A stretch of 64,000 bases of DNA. Origin: Haladaptatus paucihalophilus DX253 (GTDB taxonomy: Archaea; Halobacteriota; Halobacteria; Halobacteriales; Haladaptataceae). Position 1 is the first letter of the stretch; every line of letters begins with the position of its first letter. The DNA is taken from NCBI RefSeq assembly GCF_000376445.1, contig NZ_AQXI01000002.1, forward strand, positions 248,001-312,000, in the 5' to 3' direction. Below the pieces are notes generated by a model, which saw only the letters and a program-made list of their open reading frames with translations, did no database searches and was not told the origin of the DNA. This document shows positions 18,277-25,478 of the stretch, one piece after another. Both the position numbers and the translations under genes were made by a program.

Positions 18277-18870
18277 TCAGGACTCGCCGTAGTCCCCGCC
18301 GTACTTCAGGAAGAAGTACCCTATCCCGAGCGTGAACGCCAGTGCGCCGGTCGTGGCGAGACCGAGCGTCTTCGCGTCGTTCGATATCGCGGGTTCCGAC
18401 GGCCCTGACGCGGCACCGACCGTGATGGAACCGGTCATGCCAGCGCTCTTGTGCGGCACGCAGTAGTACTCGTAGTCCCCTGCCGTGTTGAACGTGTGAG
18501 AGTAGGTGTAGCCGGTGTTGTACACCTTGCTCTGACCACCCGGCGTGCCATCCCAGTTGCCGCCGTCGGGTTGGCTTTCGACGAAGATGTTGTGGTTGTC
18601 CGAATCCCACACGAACTCCAAGGTCGTTCCCGGCGATATCGTCATCGAATCAGGGTCGAAGATGAGGTCCCCGCCGGGACCCACTTGGACCGTCTGCGTC
18701 GGGCCGCCGCCGCCACCCCCGCTCGCGTTTCCGCCGCTTTGGTTTCCGCCGCTTTCGTTCTGTGCTGCCGCCGTTCCGGACGCTCCGGTCGCCCCGGCCG
18801 CCACGACCCCCGTGGAACCGAAGAGAAATCCGCGCCGAGTGACCGATGTGTCCCCCTCCTCCCCCGTCAT
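18277..18870 (-). CDS. Halocyanin-type blue copper protein, membrane-anchored
   Basis: 197 residues from ATG 18870. A twin-arginine signal (VTRRGFLFGS) leads into a Gly/Asn/Ser linker, then a cupredoxin domain. Type 1 copper ligands are visible: His in DSDNHNIFV and the Cys-His-Met set in YYCVPHKSAGM. A C-terminal hydrophobic helix (ATTGALAFTLGIGYFFL) anchors it from the outside, so it is held at the C-terminus. Halocyanins carry electrons to or from membrane oxidoreductases. An in-frame open stretch continues upstream but lacks sense as protein; the Tat signal fixes the start. Confidence 0.92.
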   Translation of the reverse strand: MTGEEGDTSVTRRGFLFGSTGVVAAGATGASGTAAAQNESGGNQSGGNASGGGGGGPTQTVQVGPGGDLIFDPDSMTISPGTTLEFVWDSDNHNIFVESQPDGGNWDGTPGGQSKVYNTGYTYSHTFNTAGDYEYYCVPHKSAGMTGSITVGAASGPSEPAISNDAKTLGLATTGALAFTLGIGYFFLKYGGDYGES

Positions 18871-18938
18871 GAATACCCCTTCGGTGGGCTGACTACTGAA
18901 TGCTTTGGCGCGCTCGGGAAAAACGACGACCGTTCCCG

Positions 18939-19475
18939 TCAGTGCTCGTCGAAGCGTTCGCCCGCTTCGATGGAAACGTCCAACCAGTTCTCCATCGGAA
19001 CGAGGGGACACTCGTAGGCTTCGGAGTACGCACAGAACGGGCTGTACGCGCGGTTGAAGTCGAGAATCCATTTCCCGTCGGCGGTGCGGTCCTCGGATTC
19101 GAGGTCGAGGTACCGACCCGCCGGATACGTTTCCTCTCCGTTCGTCTCGTCGCGGAACGGAACCCACAGACGTTCTTCTCCCTGTTCCGCCTTGAACGCG
19201 GTCAGCGTACACTCCGTTCCGCCGACGGTAAAGCGGAACTCGCCCCATCGGAGATATCCCTGTGCACCGTCCTGCGTCGTCTCGACGGTGATCTCCTCGT
19301 GGTCATCGAACACGGCCAGTTCGAGTTCGAACCGTAGGTCCTCGTCCGGCGGGTAGTAGTCGAGACCGTCGAAGGACTCGCGCTCGGCGACGGGAATCGG
19401 CGAGCGAGGGTGCTTTGCGAAGAACTCGTCCTTTTCCGCCCGCTCTTGCTCCAGTTCCGCGGTCCAGTCGGCCAT
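18939..19475 (-). CDS. DUF1684 family protein
   Basis: 178 residues from ATG 19475 (MADWTAELEQER). DUF1684 signatures: a start with KDEFFAKHPRSPIP, FDGLDYYPPDEDLRF, then WVPFRDETNGEETYPAGRYLD and the C-terminal DFNRAYSPFCAYSEAYECPL, which in this family forms a conserved Asn/Pro/Cys pocket. Reaction unknown, cytoplasmic. A TATA-like TATAC lies near 19581-19587 on this strand. 68 bases before the halocyanin gene on the same strand. Confidence 0.9.
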   Translation of the reverse strand: MADWTAELEQERAEKDEFFAKHPRSPIPVAERESFDGLDYYPPDEDLRFELELAVFDDHEEITVETTQDGAQGYLRWGEFRFTVGGTECTLTAFKAEQGEERLWVPFRDETNGEETYPAGRYLDLESEDRTADGKWILDFNRAYSPFCAYSEAYECPLVPMENWLDVSIEAGERFDEH

Positions 19476-19617
19476 ACCAGTGGGTACGCGCGCGGGACAG
19501 TTAAAATCGAAGAAATCGGAGGTCTTCGAGGGAGGTGGAAGCGCTTCGAAGCGCCATCCCGTCCGGCGTCGGTCGGTGGAAGTATATGGCACGCTTCGAG
19601 CGACCGACCGACATCGA

Positions 19618-19649
19618 GGGTGGGGGTTGAGGGGGTGGGGGGTGAGGGG
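19618..19649 (+). other. G-rich run with quadruplex potential
   Basis: Five runs of 3-6 guanines in 32 bases (19618-19620, 19622-19626, 19631-19635, 19637-19642, 19646-19649) separated by 1-4 bases. This fits the classical G-quadruplex pattern on the plus strand. It lies between the DsrE-like gene end and the DUF1684 promoter, both read from the minus strand, so the G-rich strand is the template strand. Confidence 0.7.
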
Positions 19650-19710
19650 AATCGACGGGACGCGCTGCGCCGTCTGAGGTGAGTGTGTAGGTGAGGTGGT
19701 CGGTTCGTCG

Positions 19711-20094
19711 TTAGAACGTGAACACCTGGTCCGCGTCCTCGACCTCTTCGAGGAACGTCGCCGCGCCAGCGAACTTGGTGGTGAGAGAGTCGTCTATCGC
19801 GTCCTTGTCCCACTGGAGCATGTCGAGCGTCGTCGTGCAGGCGACGGTCGTAACGAGGTCGCCGCCGTCGGAGACGAGCATGTCGAGGAGGTCGTAGGGG
19901 TTCGGCATTCCGGCGTCGAGCAGGTCCTCGATTTCGGAGAGGTCCTGTTCGCCTTCGAGAAGGTGGGACAGTCCGTCGAAGGTGAAGTAGACGAGGACTT
20001 CGGTTTCGGACGCGATTGCCGTGTGTCCGAGGTTGACCGCCATTGCGAGACTTTTCGGGCTGTCGTTGTCGACGATGATTCCGATTTTATCCAT
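19711..20094 (-). CDS. DsrE/DsrF-like sulfur-relay family protein
   Basis: 127 residues. DsrE-like fold: MDKIGIIVDNDSPKSLAMAVNLGH at the start (shown here in part), a VYFTFDGLSHLL strand-helix, and VTTVACTTTLDML where the single conserved cysteine sits, the place that carries persulfide in DsrE/TusD proteins. It follows TusA on the same strand with a 6-base gap, which fits a sulfur-relay pair handing sulfane sulfur between cysteines. Soluble, cytoplasmic. Confidence 0.88.
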   Translation of the reverse strand: MDKIGIIVDNDSPKSLAMAVNLGHTAIASETEVLVYFTFDGLSHLLEGEQDLSEIEDLLDAGMPNPYDLLDMLVSDGGDLVTTVACTTTLDMLQWDKDAIDDSLTTKFAGAATFLEEVEDADQVFTF

Positions 20095-20100
20095 AGATAT

Positions 20101-20343
20101 TCACTCCGTTTTGCGGACGTAGTGTTTGTACACGTCGTCGCCTTCCTGTTGGTCGAAGAGTTCGACGCCATCGGTCGTGTCGGCCCAGCCACCGAGGTCG
20201 CTCATGCTGCCGGGGTCCGTAGCGAGTACTTCGAGGACTTCCCCTTCGGAGAGCTGGTCGATACTCTGCTTCGTTTTGACGACGGGCATCGGGCAGTTCT
20301 GCCCCTTCACATCGAGTGTTTCCGTGATTTCGTACTCGGTCAT
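20101..20343 (-). CDS. TusA/SirA-like sulfur carrier protein
   Basis: 80 residues from ATG 20343. Contains the TusA signature GQNCPMPVVKTKQSI, with the active cysteine followed by Pro-Met-Pro, and the second strand-helix GEVLEVLATDPGSMSDLGGW. TusA carries sulfur as a persulfide between rhodaneses and acceptors. In an operon with the DsrE-like gene; divergent from a rhodanese-metallo-beta-lactamase gene. An inverted repeat sits immediately before its start codon. Confidence 0.93.
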   Translation of the reverse strand: MTEYEITETLDVKGQNCPMPVVKTKQSIDQLSEGEVLEVLATDPGSMSDLGGWADTTDGVELFDQQEGDDVYKHYVRKTE

Positions 20344-20368
20344 AGTATTGACGTCATCACCCAATACT
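20344..20368. promoter_or_regulatory. Inverted-repeat operator at the tusA start (AGTATTG-N11-CAATACT)
   Basis: Perfect 7-base inverted repeat with an 11-base spacer, touching the tusA start codon and lying downstream of a TATA-like TTTTTCATA on the minus strand. The same arms and the same spacing recur at the second rhodanese fusion gene, which makes chance unlikely. The position fits a repressor site. Confidence 0.7.
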
Positions 20369-20479
20369 GGATGGGGTATGAAAAACGTATCGATAGTAGT
20401 TCGCGTCTCGAGCACAACCATTTTTCCCCATACACGCACGATAGGCACATACACCCCTTGAAGGAAGTGTTAGAGCTGA

Positions 20480-20505
20480 TAGTATTGTGCGGTATTCGGA
20501 TAACC
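20480..20505. promoter_or_regulatory. Half-conserved copy of the sulfur-module operator
   Basis: TAGTATTG at 20480-20487 is a full copy of the left arm. At the expected distance of 11 bases the right arm is poor (GATAACCA, 4 of 8 matches to CAATACTA). It lies 44-69 bases before ATG 20549 and just upstream of a CTTATTT TATA-like box near 20515, so it could be a weaker or half site of the same regulator. Confidence 0.45.
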
Positions 20506-20548
20506 ATGAAAAGCCTTATTTGGTAGCGGGAGATAGACGAGAGTGACA

Positions 20549-21721
20549 ATGTCCGAAGCAACCACCGACGAACCGGTCGCAGCGACCACTCCCGAAGAAC
20601 TCAAAGACCGCATCGACGCGGGCGAGGACGTCTTTATCCTCGACGCGCGTTCCGAGGGCGACTTCGAGGAGTGGCACATCGATGGGGAGACCGTCAGCAT
20701 CGTCAACTACCCCTACTTCGAACTGCTGGACGGCATCCCGGAGGACCTCCACGACGACCTCCCGAACGACCAGCGCATCACCGTCCTCTGTGCGAAAGGT
20801 GGCTCCAGCGAACTCGTCGCGGAACACCTCGAAGACGACGGCTACGACGTCGAACACCTCGAACGCGGCATGAAGGGATGGGCTCGCATCTACGAGTACA
20901 CGGAACTCGACGTGGACGTCGACGCGACCATCGCACAGTACCGACGGCCGTCGAGCGGCTGTCTCGCCTACCTCGTCGTCTCCGACGGCGAAGCCGCGGT
21001 CATCGACCCCCTCCGCGCGTTCTCGCAGGAGTACATCCAGGACGCACGCGTGTTCGGCGCGGACCTGAAGTACGCCATCGACACGCACGTTCACGCGGAC
21101 CACATCTCCGGGATTCGTGACGTCGCGACGGCGACGGACGCGAAAGCGGTGCTCCCGAAGCCCGCGGTGGACCGCGGCGTCGAGTACGACCAACCCTACG
21201 AAACCGTTCGCGACGGCGACTCGCTCACCGTCGGCGACGTCGAAATCGGCGTCGTTCACACGCCCGGCCACACGAGCGGAATGACCGCGTACCACGTGGG
21301 CGACGTGCTGTTCACCGGCGACGGCCTGTTCACGGAGAGCGTCGCGCGCCCGGACCTCGAAGACCCCGAGGCGGCGAAGAACGCCGCGAAAATCCTCTAC
21401 GAGAGCCTCAACGAGAAGGTCCTGCCGCTGTCGGACGACACGGCTATCGCGCCCGCCCACTTCAGCGACGCGGCGACGCCGAACGACGACGGCACGTACA
21501 CCGCGGAACTCGGCGACCTCACGGAGCGCATGGACGCGCTCACGATGGACGAAGACGAGTTCGTCGATTTCATCGTCGCTGACATGCCGCCGCGACCGGC
21601 GAACTACGAGGACATCATCGCCACGAACCTCGGTCAGCAGGACCCCGACGACGAGGAAGCCTTCGAACTCGAACTCGGCCCCAACAACTGCGCGGCCAGC
21701 GAAGAAGCGCTCACCAACTAA
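20549..21721 (+). CDS. Rhodanese - metallo-beta-lactamase fusion (persulfide dioxygenase-like)
   Basis: 390 residues from ATG 20549 (MSEATTDEP); an in-frame GTG six bases upstream is less likely. Residues about 15-110 form a rhodanese domain with the active cysteine in VLCAKGGSS. Residues about 120-360 form a metallo-beta-lactamase domain with DTHVHADHISG (metal motif HxHxDH), HTPGHTSG and a GDGLF strand carrying the bridging Asp. The C-terminus ELGPNNCAAS is shared with the next gene. The architecture matches ETHE1/CstB-like enzymes that oxidise persulfides to sulfite and can pass sulfur through the rhodanese; here the rhodanese is N-terminal. Divergent from tusA. Confidence 0.9.
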   Translation: MSEATTDEPVAATTPEELKDRIDAGEDVFILDARSEGDFEEWHIDGETVSIVNYPYFELLDGIPEDLHDDLPNDQRITVLCAKGGSSELVAEHLEDDGYDVEHLERGMKGWARIYEYTELDVDVDATIAQYRRPSSGCLAYLVVSDGEAAVIDPLRAFSQEYIQDARVFGADLKYAIDTHVHADHISGIRDVATATDAKAVLPKPAVDRGVEYDQPYETVRDGDSLTVGDVEIGVVHTPGHTSGMTAYHVGDVLFTGDGLFTESVARPDLEDPEAAKNAAKILYESLNEKVLPLSDDTAIAPAHFSDAATPNDDGTYTAELGDLTERMDALTMDEDEFVDFIVADMPPRPANYEDIIATNLGQQDPDDEEAFELELGPNNCAASEEALTN

Positions 21722-21904
21722 AACCGAAGACCACGCTTACCACCGGACGGTCGCCGCGATTCCGAACGAAACGCGGCCCCGTCCGGAACCTCATTCCTCT
21801 CAAACCCCGGTTCTCCCTTCCGTTTCGCGCCGTTCCACAGCACACCGGTGGCCGACGGACCGCGTGTCTCACCGATGCCATTGCGTTTAAGTCGATAGAG
21901 AAAA

Positions 21905-21931
21905 TAGTATTGTATGAGATGAGCAATACTA
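21905..21931. promoter_or_regulatory. Inverted-repeat operator across the start codon of the second rhodanese fusion
   Basis: TAGTATTG (21905-21912), 11-base spacer, CAATACTA (21924-21931): a perfect 8-base inverted repeat. The start ATG 21919 lies in the spacer and a TATA-like GTTTAAG is near 21885-21891, so the site covers the expected transcription start of a leaderless message. Same arms and spacing as at tusA. Confidence 0.75.
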
Positions 21932-23043
21932 ACTTCGAGCCGTCCACGGTCGCACGACGCGTACAGGACGACGACGCCGAGGACCTGTACGTCCTCGACG
22001 TTCGACGGGAAGAAGACTACGAGGAGTGGCGGATTCCGGACAGTACGAACCTACCCATCTACGACGAACTCCTCGAATTCGATTACTCCTCGCTCGAAGA
22101 CAATCTCGACGAGATTCCCGAAGACGAGGAGATAGCCATCGTCTGCGTCGGCGGAATCACGTCGGCGCGCGCCGCCGAGTTCCTCCGGGAGCACGGCTAC
22201 GACGCCGAATCCATCGAGGACGGAATGAACGGCTGGGGGCGCGTCCACCGTCAGTACGACCTCGACGTGGCGGATGGCGTCGTTCAGGTCGTCCGTCCCG
22301 GAACGGGGTGCGTTTCCTACCTCGTCCACGACGAGGACGAGGCCGTCGTCGTCGACCCGACCCAGTACATCGACGAGTACCTGACCGTCGCGGACGAGCG
22401 GGACCTCGATATCGTCGGCGTCGCGGACACGCACGCGCACGCGGACCACGTTTCCGGCGCACGACGGCTCTCCGGCGAACTCGACGTTCCGTACTACCTC
22501 CACGACGACGACGCGGGCGAACTCGAAGAAGTGGTCGAACTCGAAGACGGCGACGAGATTTCCGTCGGCGACCGCTCCCTCGACGTCGTGTACACGCCCG
22601 GCCACACGCCGGGGAGCGTCTCCTTCGAATTCGGCGACGCGCTCCTCTCGGGGGACACGCTGTTCCTCCGGAGCGTCGGTCGGCCGGACCTCGAAGACGG
22701 GGCCGAGGACGCCGTTCGTGAGGCCGCGAGCGAACTGTTCGACAGCCTCGACCGCCTCACCGACCGCGACGACGAGACGCTCGTCCTCCCCGGTCACTTC
22801 AGCGACGAGGAGATGCGCCCGCTCGCCACGAGCCTCGAAAACCTGCAGGAGGAGACGACCAACGAACTCCTCAGCTACGTCGAGGCCGACGACGAGACGG
22901 CCTTCGTCGAGACCATCGTCGAGAGCCTCGCCGACGAACCCGCGAACTACAACGAGATAAAGCAGATCAACTGGGGGAAAGAACAACCCGGCGGCGACGT
23001 CGAGTCCCTCGAACTGGGGCCGAACAACTGCGCCGCGAACTAA
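21919..23043 (+). CDS. Rhodanese - metallo-beta-lactamase fusion, second copy
   Basis: 374 residues from ATG 21919 (MSNTNFEPS). Same layout as the gene before it: N-terminal rhodanese with Cys in IAIVCVGGITS, then a metallo-beta-lactamase domain with DTHAHADHVSG, YTPGHTPGSVSF and LLSGDTLF, and the common ending ELGPNNCAAN. The two are clearly paralogues but diverged, for example in the loop after the rhodanese cysteine, so they may take different persulfides. The message is probably leaderless. Followed by a non-coding stretch and a glycosidase gene. Confidence 0.9.
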   Translation: MSNTNFEPSTVARRVQDDDAEDLYVLDVRREEDYEEWRIPDSTNLPIYDELLEFDYSSLEDNLDEIPEDEEIAIVCVGGITSARAAEFLREHGYDAESIEDGMNGWGRVHRQYDLDVADGVVQVVRPGTGCVSYLVHDEDEAVVVDPTQYIDEYLTVADERDLDIVGVADTHAHADHVSGARRLSGELDVPYYLHDDDAGELEEVVELEDGDEISVGDRSLDVVYTPGHTPGSVSFEFGDALLSGDTLFLRSVGRPDLEDGAEDAVREAASELFDSLDRLTDRDDETLVLPGHFSDEEMRPLATSLENLQEETTNELLSYVEADDETAFVETIVESLADEPANYNEIKQINWGKEQPGGDVESLELGPNNCAAN

Positions 23044-23201
23044 CGAACAGCGGTTCTGTCGGTCGGCGACGAGCGGACAAGGAGAGTAGATGGCGTCGGT
23101 CAGTGGCGAACGAAGAGTAAATGGCGTAATCGGCGGCGAACGAACGGAGAGTAGACGACGCTCGTCGCCGCTCTCAAGGTACATGACGGTGAACACCCAC
23201 C

Positions 23202-24878
23202 ATGGGGCGCGACAGTGCGTGGTGGAAGGAAGCCGTCGTCTACCAAATCTATCCTCGAAGCTTCTACAATTCGGACGCGGACGGCATCGGCGACTTGCGA
23301 GGCATCCGCGAAAAGGTGGACTACCTCGACGAGTTGGGCGTCGATGTCGTGTGGCTCAACCCGGTGTACGATTCGCCGCTCGTGGACGGCGGCTACGACG
23401 TTCGGGAGTACCGGTCGATACACCCCGATTACGGGGCGATGGACGACTGGGAGGCGCTGCGCGACGAACTCCACGAGCGAGGGATTCGCCTCATCATGGA
23501 CATGGTGACGAACCACACGTCCGACGAACACGAGTGGTTCCGCAAGTCGCGGCGAGGGGAGGACCCCTACCGAAAATACTACTGGTGGGCCGGCGGCGAC
23601 CCGGATAGCCCGCCGAACAACTGGGAGTCGTTTTTCGGCGGCCCGGCGTGGAGTTACGACGAGCGGCGCGAGGCGTGGTATCTGCACCTGTTCGACCAGA
23701 AACAACCGGACCTGAATTGGCGAAACCCGGCCGTGAGGGAGGACATCTTCGAGATGCTCCGCTGGTGGCTCGAAAAGGACTGCGACGGGTTTCGCTTCGA
23801 CGTCATCAACCTCATCTCCAAACCGTCGGCGCTCCCCGACGGCGACCCCGATTCGACCCCACGAGGGAGGGAATACTTCATCGACGGACCGCGGGTCCAC
23901 GAGTACGTCCGGGAGATGTACGACCGGGTGCTCAGCGAGTACGACATCATGACCGTGGGGGAGACGTCCCACATCACGGTCGAGGAGGCGCGACGATTCT
24001 ACGAGGACGGCCTCGACATGGTGTTCACGTTCCAACACTTACACATCGACAGAGGGGATACGGGACCGTGGGACTTCGACGACTGGGACCTCGACGAACT
24101 CCGCGACGCGACCGCGGCGTGGCAGCGGGGCGTCAGCGAGCAATCGTGGAACAGCCTGTTCCTCGGTAACCACGACCAGCCTCGAATGGTCTCGCGGTTC
24201 GGCGACGAGGGAAGGTACAGAGTCGAATCCGCGAAGATGCTGGCGACGTATCTCTTTACGTTGCGCGGAACCCCGTTCGTCTATCAGGGGGACGAACTCG
24301 GGATGACGAACCCGACCTTCGAGCGACTCGACGAGTATCGGGACGAGGAGACCATCCAACAGGTCATGTTGGCGTTGCGGAGCGGGGGCGTTTCGACGTT
24401 CGACCAGATTCGGGAGGCGGTCGATTTCTGGAGTCGCGACAACGCCCGCACGCCGATACCGTGGTCGGACGAACGGAACGCCGGGTTCACCGACGGCGAG
24501 CCGTGGATCAAGGTCTGTGAGAACTACCCCGAGGTCAACGTCGAACGGGAACGCGACGACGAAGATTCCGTACTGCAGTACTACCGTCGCCTCATCGACC
24601 TCCGTCACTCCACCCCCGTCATGGTGTACGGGCGCTACGCGCAACTGCTGGACGACCACCCCGAGATATACGCGTATCTTCGGACGCCGACGGACGGGTC
24701 GCGGTCGCTCCTCGTCGTCCTGAACTTCTTCGACGGAGAGCCGACGTTTCGGCTTCCGAACGACGTCAGCTACGACCGCTGGGAGAAGTTAATCGGCAAC
24801 TACGAGTCGGCGTCCCGCGACTCGATACGGGAGTTCGACTTGCGGCCGTACGAGGCGCTCGTGTACGCTCTCGAATGA
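23202..24878 (+). CDS. GH13 alpha-glucosidase / oligo-1,6-glucosidase-like
   Basis: 558 residues, the normal length for the subfamily. N-terminal WWKEAVVYQIYPRSFYNSD and GIGDLRGI are typical of oligo-1,6-glucosidases and alpha-glucosidases. Catalytic residues of the (beta/alpha)8 barrel: nucleophile Asp in CDGFRFDVINL, acid/base Glu in MTVGETSH and the transition-state Asp in GNHDQPR. No signal peptide, so it likely acts on imported malto- or isomalto-oligosaccharides, or sucrose, in the cytoplasm. The 158 bases upstream hold three degenerate copies of a GGCGAACGAA...GAGAGTA motif (about 23060-23160). Confidence 0.93.
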   Translation: MGRDSAWWKEAVVYQIYPRSFYNSDADGIGDLRGIREKVDYLDELGVDVVWLNPVYDSPLVDGGYDVREYRSIHPDYGAMDDWEALRDELHERGIRLIMDMVTNHTSDEHEWFRKSRRGEDPYRKYYWWAGGDPDSPPNNWESFFGGPAWSYDERREAWYLHLFDQKQPDLNWRNPAVREDIFEMLRWWLEKDCDGFRFDVINLISKPSALPDGDPDSTPRGREYFIDGPRVHEYVREMYDRVLSEYDIMTVGETSHITVEEARRFYEDGLDMVFTFQHLHIDRGDTGPWDFDDWDLDELRDATAAWQRGVSEQSWNSLFLGNHDQPRMVSRFGDEGRYRVESAKMLATYLFTLRGTPFVYQGDELGMTNPTFERLDEYRDEETIQQVMLALRSGGVSTFDQIREAVDFWSRDNARTPIPWSDERNAGFTDGEPWIKVCENYPEVNVERERDDEDSVLQYYRRLIDLRHSTPVMVYGRYAQLLDDHPEIYAYLRTPTDGSRSLLVVLNFFDGEPTFRLPNDVSYDRWEKLIGNYESASRDSIREFDLRPYEALVYALE

Positions 24879-24885
24879 GGGTATC

Positions 24886-24951
24886 GAGCGACGGATAGCG
24901 GGGTTTCGAGCGATTGGAAGAGGGGTTTGGAGTGACGGACAGCGGGGCTAT
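24886..24951 (+). repeat. 22-base tandem repeat, three units, between convergent genes
   Basis: Units 24886-24907, 24908-24929 and 24930-24951 share GAGYGAYKGRNAGNGGGG; a partial fourth follows. They fill the space between the stops of the glucosidase and the UspA gene. No hairpin typical of a terminator is obvious. Confidence 0.6.
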
Positions 24952-24966
24952 TGACGGATATCGCGG

Positions 24967-25437
24967 CTACTTCACGACGAGGACGGGCATCGACGCCCGG
25001 CGGGTGACCGTCTCGGCGACGCTTCCGAGGACGAGCCGGGTGGCACCGGCCCGGCCGTGGCTCCCGAGAACGATGCGGTCCGTATCGTGCTCCTCGGCGT
25101 ACTCGACGATGACGTGTTTCGGTTCGCCGAACTCGGTCTCGGTTCGTAGCGTGACGTCGAATTCGTCCGCGATTTCCTGTGCCTTATCGAACAGCTTCGT
25201 CGCCTTTGCTCGGGCCGACTCGTACCACTCGTTCCAGTACTCTATCGAGACGGACCCCGGCGGGGCACCGTCCCGGAACTTCGGTCGCATCACCTCGACG
25301 ATGTTGAATCCGGACCCGATGGGGTCCATGACGTGCAGGACCGTCACGTCGGCGTCCGGGTAGTCGGACAGCGCCACTTCGAGCGCCTTCGACGAGAGCG
25401 GCGACCCGTCGATGGGAACGAGGATTCGCTTCGTCAT
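24967..25437 (-). CDS. Universal stress protein UspA, single domain
   Basis: 156 residues from ATG 25437 (MTKRILVPIDGS); an ATG two codons earlier is possible. The nucleotide-binding motif VLGSHGRAGATRLVLGSVAE and the final MPVLVVK are intact, so ATP binding is expected. It precedes nothing on its strand but lies 42 bases after the Ca2+ ATPase stop, so co-transcription with the pump is possible. A role in stress signalling is inferred from the family only. Confidence 0.93.
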   Translation of the reverse strand: MTKRILVPIDGSPLSSKALEVALSDYPDADVTVLHVMDPIGSGFNIVEVMRPKFRDGAPPGSVSIEYWNEWYESARAKATKLFDKAQEIADEFDVTLRTETEFGEPKHVIVEYAEEHDTDRIVLGSHGRAGATRLVLGSVAETVTRRASMPVLVVK

Positions 25438-25478
25438 ATTCATGGTACGAGTCCGCACGCAATAGCGATACCGACGGG

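Noticed and set aside
18871-19248. Upstream extension of the halocyanin frame
   Set aside because: It overlaps the DUF1684 gene out of frame; the twin-arginine signal starts at 18870.
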